Source: Rhizomucor pusillus (lineage: Eukaryota > Mucoromycota > Mucoromycetes > Mucorales > Lichtheimiaceae). Taken from it: a stretch of 64,000 bases of DNA. Made by a program: the position numbers and the translations under genes. The stretch is from contig FWWN02000177.1 of the NCBI GenBank assembly GCA_900175165.2, forward strand, positions 62,001 through 126,000, in the 5' to 3' direction. The notes under the pieces were generated by a model. That model had not been told where the DNA came from. It did not search any database and worked only from the letters and a program-made list of their open reading frames with translations. Position 1 is the first letter of the stretch. Each line of letters starts with the position of its first letter. This document shows positions 1 to 9,982 of this stretch, piece after piece.

Positions 1-145
1 CCAGAGTGTCTTTTGTCACGTACTGAGAAAGGCACCGCTTCGTGCTCTCGACATTGGCGGGTGTGGCCGCTGTCAGATCAAACTTGACAGCTGAAGCCAC
101 TGAAATGAGCACTGCAGCAAGCAACAAATAGTACGCACGCCGCAT
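1..145 (-). CDS. p24 family cargo receptor (Erv25/TMED10-like), 5' part only
   Basis: Reading the minus strand from the ATG at 145 gives an open frame to the window edge (48 complete codons). It begins MRRAYYLLLAAVLISVASA, a clear signal peptide, followed by a mature start VKFDLTAATP and then TKRCLSQYVTKDTL. This is the typical opening of the GOLD domain in p24 proteins of the Erv25/TMED10 type, where a Cys lies shortly after the first beta strand and precedes a [VS]-x-[KE]-[DG]-x-L-V motif. These type I membrane proteins cycle between ER and Golgi in COPII/COPI vesicles as cargo adaptors. The rest of the GOLD domain, coiled coil, transmembrane helix and tail lie outside the window, so the Erv25 subtype is inferred from the first 48 residues only. 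Confidence 0.72.
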   Translation of the reverse strand, partial: MRRAYYLLLAAVLISVASAVKFDLTAATPANVESTKRCLSQYVTKDTL

Positions 146-209
146 ACGGGGAAGAGGGTAAGGTACCAAACAGCGCGCGTTCAAGTCGTGCTTTCTGTGA
201 GACCAGCAC

Positions 210-640
210 CCGGGGACTAACTGAGATTCAAAGATTGAGCTCAGATTCAAAAACTATTCAAAATAAAACATGGCTTCATGCTTACCATATCCAAGCCCTA
301 CCCATTTGACGGGGATGGATATTCAACTTTAATTGCCTTGATGGTCTGATGAAGGACTTCGGATGCCGTTCATGTTCAAGCATGGATGCTGAAATAAAAG
401 CTTGAGAGTGCGCGGCTACACCGTCGCGATGGAAATGCATATTGCACACATCGCAGACGGTGACATGTTTGATTTCGTCGTTGCCATCCTTATCTAAGCT
501 AGCACAGCCAGTATGCCTGGATGCGGCTGGTGGCCGACGAAAGTAATGCAGATAAGAAGTTTGCCTAACAGCAATTTTTGCATGGCCCGAAATTTTTGAT
601 GAATGCGAAGCAGGCACATGTAAATCAAGCTTGCATAATG
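210..640 (-). pseudogene. Truncated Fanzor/TnpB-like element remnant, 3' end (copy 1)
   Basis: The minus strand at 282-617 encodes a fragment nearly identical in its second half to the C-terminus of the copy at 5960-6514. It contains VTVCDVCNMHFHRDGVAAHS, that is the second zinc-ribbon CxxC and the RuvC-III (H)RDxxAA motif. DNA similarity to copy 2 extends past the stop codon to about 210 here and 5951 there. Relative to copy 2 it lacks roughly 45 nt carrying DEYNTSK and the first CPRC knuckle, so the ribbon cannot form. No RuvC-I was found upstream. This is a dead, internally deleted relic. The open frame at 697-990 (-) may be a further decayed part, but this is not supported by alignment to copy 2. 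Confidence 0.65.
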
Positions 641-989
641 TTGTAGAAGGATCCTTGCCAATGTTTTGAGAGGTGGACAGGTTGGCACTGTTTCTTTCAT
701 AAAAACGCTCCTTCTCTTTTGTTTACCTGATCTAATGGCCTCTGTCCTGACCATAGTGCCCGTGCTTTCTTTTGCTCATTATTTATCTTTTGCTTATCAT
801 TCATGGTATGTACTCTGAAGTCTAAGCGTGACATATCGTATCTCCAGAGATTTTGATAAAATCCGGGCCCACAAGCTCCACTCAACGCAAAAAGCAGTGT
901 CATTTTAACAGGTAAACTTCTCACGTTAGTCCTATCTTTACTTTTACTCCTGGCCGCGAATAAAAAGTATATTTCTTCGTTAGACACCA

Positions 990-2290
990 AGAAGAAATGT
1001 TGCAGAAGAAATTCTTCGGGAGGACATTCGAGATCTCAGTCAGAGCTTTGGACACAAAGCTCAAGGATGGATAATAAAGCACCAATACAAATGCTAACAC
1101 ATTATCGTAACAGAATAAGGGCCGAGGAGGAGCTCAAACTAGTAGAGGTATAATATGCATACACCATTTCATTTATCTACAGAAGCTTTGAATATATTGC
1201 GTTCATGTAGGAGGAGCAAATGCAATTCAAGGGGTTTGCCGTGAGACGCTGCAAACATCCCGAAGAAGTGATTGAAAAAGAAGATCGAGGCGAAGGATAT
1301 CGAGTGCCACTTCGCAATCTATTAACAGATGCCAATGTAGTCTTTTCATTGCAAAGGTGAATGTCGCATAATATTATATGTATAGTAGAGAAAGGCCTCT
1401 CATTCTGCACGAAGATGACAATAGTGGTCCGCTACAAAGAATGCAGCGAAGGCATAATCTAGCCAAAGATAACGTTGCAGTGGAGAACTCCATCAGAAAG
1501 CACTTCCCAAATATCGGCGCTCTATGGGATGAATCACTCCCTGGATACTTGCTAGCAGCTTTGTATAAGAACGAGGAAAATCGGAGGAACGCAAGAGAAA
1601 GCCGAAGTCTATTCTATTGACCATCAAATGATGATGGAATCTCTAAGAGCTCGGAATGAAGTTGGGTATGTCTGTCCACTGCTATGGCAAAAAGAAGAGT
1701 TTGTAAAGACCGTAATTTATTTACACTGCAGAATACTGGGGCGATTGAGTACCAAGATAATTTGTCTGGTCCAGAAGTCTTCAGAAAGAGCAAAGCAACT
1801 TCTGGAGCAATACAACGAGCATCGAGAAGAAATGTTGCAAGATGAAATAGGATGGAACGAGGTCCAAAATCTTGAATCAGATTTTTGGACAGACGTGGCA
1901 TTACCACAGCAAATGAGAGCTGAAGAGAGCTAGAAATTATAAAGGTAAGCATGTAGTCATTTCCTTCATTGTATTGCTTTATCTCTTTTGTAGGAGGAAC
2001 AGAAACAGCTTCAGGAATTTGCTGTGTCCCGTTGCAGACAGATCGAAGAAGCAATTGAAAGGGAGCAACGAGATGAAGGATACCGAGCACTGCTTCTTTG
2101 TCGTCGGATAGATGATAGGACTCTACTCTCAAGTGTGCAGCGTGACCGCCGTTCGCTCATAGAGGATGATGGACATATATCTGTACAGGAAGGTGAAGAT
2201 AACGACAGCGAAACTTATGACGAACTCGAAATATATGCAAGAAGATATCGAAAGATTGTAAAAAGTCCACAGTATAGCTTAAGTTTATGA
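990..2290 (+). pseudogene. Degenerate unrecognised gene with internal duplication
   Basis: Several exon-like frames on the plus strand can be partly joined: 1378-1620, about 1590-1670, 1734-1930 and 1994-2290. They contain charged helical sequence such as SERAKQLLEQYNEHREEMLQ and RRCKHPEEVIEKEDRGEGYR. The stretch 994-1345 is a diverged copy of 1826-2120. Both have EEMLQ, an AEE-rich stretch before a short intron, and then EEQxQxxxFAVxRC followed by (D)RGEGYR or RDEGYR. Each copy carries a frameshift or stop, for example a one-base loss near 1930. The protein family is not recognised. It could be a decaying transposon gene or a lineage-specific gene. It ends about 270 bp before VPS33 and has no visible link to it. 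Confidence 0.4.
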
Positions 2291-2557
2291 TTAGAAAATA
2301 GTTTGTACTGGGCTGTAAACTGGAATAATTGATAACATGGATATGCTAAACATTTAATCTTTGACAAAGCAGCATACAGCATTGATTTTATCCTTCCAGA
2401 TTGTGTTTATAGAATACTAGATGCTTAAACAGAGCGTGAAAGGACCATATCCACTGTTTAAGATCACCGAGCACAAAAAGTGCGGACCTTTAAGGAGGGC
2501 GGCAGAGCTGAAACTTGCGCACCCGCGCTTGGACCTGAGTCTCGGACAACGACAGCC

Positions 2558-5459
2558 ATGAGCAAGCAAGAATCCCACTTGGGCAACACTCCCCTGCGCC
2601 TTGATAAGCTTCGAGATATTGCACGTAAAGCGCTATCTCAGTTGCTCGATGCGGTACTGTAACCATTGCCGATTACAGCGATTGTTAGTTGGAGTTAACG
2701 TACGATTTGCAGGTTAGAGGCAAGAAGGGTCTTGTGCTCGACCCGACATTGACGCTTCCACTTAGTCTTATTGCTGAGAGTTCTTTGCTAAAGGTTCTTG
2801 GGCCCATACGTACACACATATACAAATTTACGCTGACATGTATATTGTATAGGATCACGGCGTCGAGAAAATATATCATCTAGAGTCCGATACTCTTGAT
2901 ACGGACTGCATGAGTCTCATTTACATCTGCCGGCCCAAGCTCAAATATATGCGATACATTTCCAGTACGTTAATGTGGATGTAAACCATCGGACAGGATT
3001 GACTTACGGCACGTGACTCGCCAGATCATATCAGACACTTTACGCGCGACGGAAGCGATCGGCGAGATTTCACATTGTATTTCGTTCCTCAAAGAACACG
3101 AGTTTGCGAGCGAGTACTTGAAGAAGAAGGAGTGTTTGGAAGTATTACGATTGGAGATTATGCTCTGGACTGGATTCCTCTCGATGACGATATTATCTCG
3201 ATGGAACTAGATCCAAGTACCTGGAAAGAAATATATTTGGTAACGTGGATCAGAAACCTTATCCAAGGTGCATGTATTTACTATCGCGATTCCAGGATGG
3301 CGATAATACATCCATTTACTATGCTGCCAAGTCATTAATGAAGCTACAATCAATCTATGGTCTATTTCCTCGCATTATTGGTAAAGGCGATGCCGCCAAG
3401 GTATGGATCTTGTTTCTCTTTTCTATCTGATGTATACTCATTCATACGGTAGCAATTGGCAGATATGTTGCTTCGTATGCGTCGTGAACAAGCAATCGTC
3501 GACGAAGTATCCAGTCACACCTCCTCTCGAAATCCATCTTTTTTGAACACCATATCAAATCATATTGACCAGTTCATTATTATCGATCGAAATATAGATA
3601 TCGTCACTCCTTTGTGCACACAGCTTACATATGAAGGTCTCATTGACGAAACTATGGGTATCCAGCATTGTAAGTCCCTCTGATCGGTTAGTGTCCCAAG
3701 CTATTTATATGATTTACCCGTACTCTTTGCAGGCTTTGTCGATTTGGATGCATCCCTAGTGAACCCCGGACAACCTTCCGGTCCAGCCGGCGCGCGCAGC
3801 CCAGGACAAGCAGGAGCAGCGGCGGCAGCGGGTGGAAGCAGTAGCAGCACCCAGCCGGCAAAGAAGAAAAAGTATGTACTCAATGCATCCGACAAACTTT
3901 TCAGCCAGCTGCGAGATCAAAACTTTGCTGTTGTTGCTGGTATGCTCAACAAAATTGCCAAGCGTATCAATGAGAATTACGAGGTCAGAGCTAGGATATC
4001 TTTATGCGATATTTCTTGCATATTCTAAAGAAAGGACTGTTTACAGGAGCGGCATCATGCAAAAACTGTTGCGCAGATTCGAGATTTCGTAGGTCGCTTG
4101 GGAGAACTTCAGCAAGAGCACCAATCACTCAGAATCCGTAAGAAAAGCTAGCGGATTGCTTCTATTAATCGGTATGAGGCTAATAATTTTAATGTGTAGA
4201 TACTGGCATTGCTGAACAAATTATGGAGCATACCATGGGAGAGGAGTTTAACAAAGTATTAGAAGTCCAACAAAGTAAGCAGTTTTAAAAAAGTATAATT
4301 AAGCGGCAAGGTTAAGAAAGCTCTCTGTAGACGTCGTCGCCGGTATTGACGGAGCAAAGGAACCGGATTACATTGAAGAGATGATCGACCAGCAGCAGTC
4401 GCTCATTCACGTACTCAGGCTTTTGTGTCTAATGTCTTTAGCGCAAGGTGGACTTAAAACGAAAATATACGAACATATGCGGCGTGAGATTGTGCAGGTA
4501 AATAATGCGGACATCTTGTTGGACACATATCCGGACTCTAAAAATAGTATAGACTTATGGCTTTGAGCACATTGAAACGTTGCAAAGACTAGAAAAGGTT
4601 GGATTGCTCACGAAACGTACATCGGCAACACCTTCGAGAAGTTCGTTCGCTCAAAGTCGTCGAATGCTGCGGCTTATAGTGGACGACGTCGACGAGTTCC
4701 ATCCAAATGATATATCATATGTTTACTCTGGATACGCGCCTTTGAGTGTTCGACTCGTACAGTGTGCGCTACAAAAGTTGGCGGCTGGTGGCGGCGGTGG
4801 CAGCATAGCAAATATGGGGCCCAGTGCAGTCAGTTTATTGTCATACGTCGGCGGCAGTATAAACAGCGGAGGGGGAGCAGGGCCTGGCACCGAAAAAAGC
4901 TCGTCAGGGTCGCTTAGTAACACATCCAACGGGTCAGGCGCAACAATTACTAATGGATGGCGAGGCTACGAGGAGATCCTCAAGGTACTTCCTGGAAAAT
5001 CCTTTGAAATTACACAAACCGTCGAATACGGCCCAGAGACAAACGTCGCCATGGCACGCGCTAAACGTAAAAATTATCCTACGTTGATATATATGTATAT
5101 AGCCGTATGCACTAATTCAAACGCCGTAGGCCACGGAATGCAGCACGGTAAAACAACCATTGTCTTCTTCTTGGGCGGATGCACATTTACAGAAGTGTCA
5201 GCAATACGATTCCTGGCACAGCATGACGAAAGCAAGTAGTCGCGGGTTACCCAAAGACCCTGAATGCAAGTTTACTAATCCTGAGAGCTTTTTATTTGCA
5301 GGTCGTGACTACCTTGTGGCTACCACGCAGATGATCAATGGTAACACATTGCTTGAGCCTATCGTGCAAAACAGAAAACGGAACACCGACTTGTCCAAGG
5401 GTACGGGCAAGAGCCACATGTACAGCAACGCAGCAGACAATCAGGGTTCGGATATGTGA
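2558..5459 (+). CDS. vps33: Vacuolar protein sorting 33 (Sec1/Munc18 family, HOPS/CORVET subunit)
   Basis: Spliced product of about 733 residues from 13 exons: 2558-2653, 2713-2793, 2853-2964, 3025-3239, 3296-3400, 3453-3669, 3733-3983, 4047-4137, 4200-4274, 4331-4497, 4553-5066, 5130-5235 and about 5288-5459; the frame closes exactly. It matches VPS33 along its length: GKKGLVLDPTLTLPLSLIAE, YFVPQRT, AAKSLMKLQSIYGLFPRIIG, IIIDRNIDIVTPLCTQLTYE, RDQNFAVVAGMLNKIAKRI and VFFLGGCTFTEVSAIRFL. VPS33 is the SM subunit that templates SNARE assembly at the vacuole or lysosome within HOPS and CORVET. Two fungal-specific low-complexity insertions interrupt it: a Gly/Ala/Ser-rich stretch with a KKKK run at 3770-3870, and a Gly/Ser-rich one at 4785-4950. 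The last splice acceptor (AG at 5286-5287) is chosen only to keep the frame and is the weakest part of the model. Confidence 0.92.
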
Positions 5460-5950
5460 TGATGCCCGCTTTTAATTATAAAATACCCTTATTCATCATC
5501 ATTTGCGCTGTCCATCGCTTATTATTGGCTTTGTTCGGAAGTCGTGTGTCCCTGACAACAGTCCCCTGTTTTGAAACATGTTGATTCATGTGACGTACCT
5601 GATTACGATGAGACATTTGCTATTTGGCACAGGTACATATCATCAAAGTTTGAATGGTTACAGAGTCACAAGACAGTGCTATTTTCGAGGTACTTGTACC
5701 TACATTCGAGCTGCAAACTTGTACCGTTTGCGGCAGCGGTCGCACTGGTGGGTGCTTGTGAACCACGGAAGCCAAATCAAAGTTTCAGTAGACTGTTTCG
5801 CGAAAGATACGAGAGTGCCAAGTCATTAATCATGTCACCAATGTACCAAAGCTCGTGCTTATGCTCACACTAGCCTCTGAGTCGAACTACGGAAGCATTT
5901 ATCAGAGTATGTATGCGTGTTTTAGATACAGGAAAGCAAAGCAAGGTTGA
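5460..5950. other. Intergenic between VPS33 and Fanzor relic
   Basis: This is the 3' flank of VPS33. The small overlapping frames at 5571-5873 have no recognisable motif, and I see no convincing gene here. The boundary at about 5951 is where similarity to the other Fanzor-like remnant begins. Confidence 0.5.
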
Positions 5951-8140
5951 GGCACGGGACTACAACCGAGATTCAAAGATCAAGCTCAGATTCAAAATAC
6001 TCATGCTGACCATCTCCGAGGCGCACGGGCGCTGGGCCCTACCCATTTTACGGGGATGGGTATTCAGCTTTAATTGCCTTGATGGTCTGATGAAGGACTT
6101 CGGACGCTGTCCATGTTCAAGCATGGATGCTGAAATAAAAGCTTGAGAGTGCGCGGCTACATCGTCGCGATGGAAATGCATATTGCACACATCGCAGACG
6201 GTGACATGTTTAATTTCTTCGTTGCCATCCTTACCTAAGCTAGCACGGCCGATATGCCTGGATGATACTGGTGGTCGACGAAGGTACTGAAGATAAGAAG
6301 TTCGCCTATCTGTGATGCAGCGTGGGCAGACCTTGCTCGTATTGTACTCATCAACTGCAGTGATTGTATGGCCCTCCGCCTTGCAATGTTTGATGAGTGC
6401 TGAAGCTAGTCGCGTGTCCATCAGCGAGACTGCTCCCTTTCTGTGTTGATGAAACACTATCTTTGCTAATAGCAACCAATAGGTGGTTCTCATTCTGCTG
6501 CCTTCCTCTGCCACTGACGCCGGCGCTTTTCTTTTTTCCGCTCTGCCCGAGCTTGCTTCTGTTCTTCAATCCAACTTGCTCTCCTTTGCTTTCGCTCTTC
6601 CTGTCGCTCTAAAGCCTGCTGCTTTGCTTGTCCACTCATAACCTGTCTACAGTGTTCCTCATGAGCTTGTCGATAGTCTTGCTCGGTAGGTCATTTGAAC
6701 ATACTTCAGCTTTCTTCAATATCCTAGCGGCAGCCTTGTCAACAGCAGACTGTATTGAGAGAATCGTATCCCACGAATGTCATAAAGCGGGCTTGTTACA
6801 GCAGAATTCATGTAATCGGAATCCGTTCCGATCTTTTTGCCATGCACTCACATACACTAGGTAATTATCACGGCCTGATCTTGTACTGCCTGCAGCCAGG
6901 CCCTGTTCAATTATATCAATGTTTGCCTTGAGTTTTCTGTCTTATAGCCTAGACGCGTTTCTGCGCGCTCGTCCGTAAAGTTCTCAGCAGCTCATAGTAT
7001 GCTGAACGCCTGGTTTTGCGGGATCGTTCGACAAGTAAAACGTACCGGCAGCAGAAGTTTCGCCGAGATTCATGCCAATAGTTCCACTGAACCTTTCTAA
7101 TAAGTTTGCATCGCTCGTGACATGCAAACCATCATGTTCCAGAAGACGGCGACGTGTCTTACGAACTTCTGGAAGGTAGCGGAAAGACTGTATCTCTTGA
7201 GCGTACTTTGATCGTTTCCAATCTCTTAAAGTAGCTCGTATTTGGATTCCGTTTGTAGATAGCATTTCCACTGTGTAGAGCGGATGTATCTCTCCAGAGA
7301 TACCAGGTATACCATCTTTTAGCTGTGCACCATAAGAATTCTCCTTCAAAGTAAAGCATTGCTCGGTCGATGGCAATAAACGTGTTGCCGCTGGGTGCAT
7401 GAGGAGAGAGCTTGAAGGACATCGTCGGCGAACGTTAGAGCATATAAGCAGAAATTACGGCAAGGATGTGTGCAGTAGGCGATCCTGTTCTTTTCTTGCC
7501 GTTCTTTTCTACTTTGTCCAGTATGCGCGACTGTATCAGTGGGTGGCGATTTTATCTTGAGATGTTTTTATCTGATACCTTTTCGCATCTGCAGGTATTG
7601 CCATAAAACGGTTTGGTAGCGCTTAAATGAGGTATTCCTCCAACCCCAACACTTTCCAAATATTCTGCCGCTAGATCTTGCATTATGCTGAACCATGCGG
7701 CTTCCAGTCTGACTTGTTTTCATTGATGCGACAGTTTATGCTTTTCCGGAGTAGGAAAAGCTCCAGTGTAATTTGCTTCATCACTACTACCGTTAGGCTG
7801 ACCAAAGTCATCATCGTAATCGAGGTAACTGTCGCTTGTATCATTTTCATGATCTTTGTAATAGTCAAACGTACGCGTACGTATTGCTATTAGATTACAT
7901 CGTAATATATTCAGTGTGAAAAGCATATGAATCAATTACAAATGTTTCTGGCTCCATTATTTCTGGAAGACAGCTCAGCATCGATTCTAGTATTACGGCC
8001 CTGGATGGAATCATCCAAGGATGATAGTTTGATTCGGTTTCTTCGGACTACGTGACGTCCTCTTCTGCTAAGTACCAATGTATACTCCTCTACGGAATCG
8101 AAAGAACGGTTCCACCTGACATTGTTTGTTCGGCACACTC
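5951..8140 (-). pseudogene. Fanzor / TnpB-like RNA-guided nuclease pseudogene (copy 2)
   Basis: Minus-strand relic with several frameshifts. The 3' part (5960-6514) holds AVDEYNTSKVCPRC (6319-6355), then CDVC at 6187-6196 and HRDDVAAHS near 6166. This is the arrangement of the TnpB/Fanzor C-terminus: a DExxTSKxCxxC first knuckle, a second CxxC, and a RuvC-III RDxxAA. Upstream (6984-7400) TIGMNLGETSAAGTFYL occupies the place of RuvC-I (usually GIDxGE), with Asn (codon 7068-7070) instead of the catalytic Asp. Between them a Lys/Arg/Glu-rich helix (EERKQRRASWIEEQKQ) and other segments lie in different frames, with stops. Possible N-terminal segments reach about 8140. Fanzors are eukaryotic OMEGA nucleases carried by transposons. 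This copy must be inactive. TIRs and a cargo transposase were not found. The family call is from motifs only. Confidence 0.66.
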
Positions 8141-8463
8141 CCGGCGAGGAATATATTTAGGCATTTTCAGTTATCACGCAGTAAAAGAACACTCAAAAAT
8201 CATATCATATCATATCAGGATCCTTACAAAAAGTGCAAAAAAATAGAAGCATGACATATAACCATAATCGTCATATTAAATCGTGGTGTCAATGTGGTCC
8301 TAATGCACCATATTTTCTCCTCGAGTCCCGCACCAATGTCGCTCCGTTGGGGTTAATATCTACGTATTGGTAACTTGCTGGTATAACTCTGTCTATATAC
8401 TGATAGCCATTCAGGTTTAGAATCGTAAAAAGGAATATAATTTTATATGGTATTAACATACTC

Positions 8464-9385
8464 CAACTACTTAAATAATAGCTTCTTCTCATTGAGAGCT
8501 TCTTGAAGAATTGTGAGCTGCCGACTGGGACATGTTGGCAGGTTATTCAACTGCCCATTGCCCAGGTCGACCCCGCAAAGATCGACACACTCACCCGTTG
8601 GCCTCTTCATGCGATAGATTATACCATCGTCAGTCTCAACGCGACGGAATTTGCTCCAGGGCAAGAGGTTGACGTCTTGCCCCGTCTGTTCTTCTATTCA
8701 AATGCATGAATATCATTATAGCTCCATACAATTCTGGCCTTTGTGTCACTCACTGTAGGCTTCTTTGACCATTTCAGAGACTTCATATGTCTCCTCTTGG
8801 TCAATGCTCTACTGAGCTGGGTTCTGCGGGGTCTTTTTCCATCAAACATCAGACGTACTGCTACAACTTTTCATGGGAAATTCCTAGTATTCACCTTCCT
8901 CTGGGAGACCGGTCGGTATCGTCGATCAACTGTCAAATGCCATAATAACATAAGTTAGATAATGCACTGATCTTTACTAACCTTCCATGTATGCTGCAAC
9001 CAACTTTCGCACGTATGCAGCCGCATGGCTTGCTTTGCCTTGTAGTTCGATATTTATTAATACAATACCTTCCTTTGGATTCAACTGCAAACCCACCTCC
9101 ACTGGTGATTGGGGCTGTAGATCCCCAATCATTGGGATCTTCTGTGTAGGAAAGCAAAATATAGTCTCTCCCGAGGACGTGCTTTGCTTCCGCCAGCATC
9201 TTGCCAATCTTGGCACGGATTGACTTGTCGTACGCTTCCCGTACAGCAATATTGTCGGTGGAAAGAAGAGCAGACCTGGCGTTGTTGGCCTCCTCTGTCT
9301 TCGCTCGTAACTGTTGCAGTTCACCGTCGAGTTCACGGTATGCTCTCCTGATTTCTTCGATGGTTGGATTTTCTTCGGCGGCCAC
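8464..9385 (-). CDS. Unrecognised protein, multi-exon, probable frameshift
   Basis: From the ATG at 9385 the minus strand encodes a helical N-terminus (PTIEEIRRAYRELDGELQQL) rich in Glu/Arg that resembles a coiled coil, running to LLSYTEDPNDWG. The more protein-like continuation (VEVGLQLNPKEGIVLINIEL, then ASHAAAYVRKLVAAYMEG) is in the next frame, so a one-base frameshift near 9100-9125 is likely. Further exon-like pieces are DQEETYEVSEMVKEAYS (about 8744-8800) and DVNLLPWSKFRRVETDDG to the stop near 8467, joined by plausible GT-AG introns. I do not recognise the family. It lies just upstream of the Fanzor relic on the same strand and might be a passenger or an independent dying gene. Confidence 0.4.
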
Positions 9386-9389
9386 AACT

Positions 9390-9982
9390 AGCTGTCTCCA
9401 ATTATCACTATGATATATTACTGAATCGGAATTGCATAATGATTGACATTTTTATTGCTTTACGGACTCTTGCATAACAAGCGACTCGAAGACTTGCCAA
9501 GTGCTTAAAGCTCTCACGCCCACGTTTGGTTTAAAAAAAGCGTTCTGTTGGTTCTGAGTGGGCTGGTGGCTCATGATCTTAGATGTCTACGATGGAGTTC
9601 GGATGAGGAAGTTGGGAAAGGTGTCGCTCGTTAAAAAGGAACGGCTGCGTTTGCTGCGTGACTCAGGAAGCCTCAGAGGCGTTACGCAGCCAGCACGTTA
9701 GGGCCTTGGAGCTATCCAATTACGGAAATTAATTCAGTTGCCTGGGGCGTTGAGGCAGGGCAGCTTCGGAGTTAAATACCAAAGGTCAGGTCCAAGACTG
9801 AAAAAATATCTTTCTTGCACCTGTATTTGTCTTATCAAAGGACTGTGCACACTACGTTGAGGAAGACGTTGAGTAGACAGTATAACTAGCACGAGTAGAC
9901 AGATCAGTTGCAGTATCAGTCACATCAGCGCACATTCCTGTTTCACGAACCCATCGACAATCTCTAGCACACCCCACTTACC
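9390..9982. promoter_or_regulatory. Intergenic / upstream region of the GATA factor
   Basis: About 590 bp between the unrecognised minus-strand gene and the GATA factor ATG at 9983. The last 150 bp are AC-rich and lack long frames, as expected for a promoter and 5' UTR. The ATG lies in the context acttaccATGGG. No firm TATA box was seen. Confidence 0.35.

Noticed and set aside
697..990. Minus-strand frame as the RuvC part of Fanzor copy 1
   Set aside because: It does not align with the corresponding part of copy 2, so membership cannot be supported.
3245..3430. In-frame reading through 3240-3295 of VPS33
   Set aside because: The family alignment requires splicing from 3239 to 3296 (KEIYL joined to DGDNTSIYY); the intervening sequence is an intron.
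5571..5873. Overlapping plus-strand frames after VPS33
   Set aside because: No recognisable domain and mutually overlapping in different frames; likely chance.
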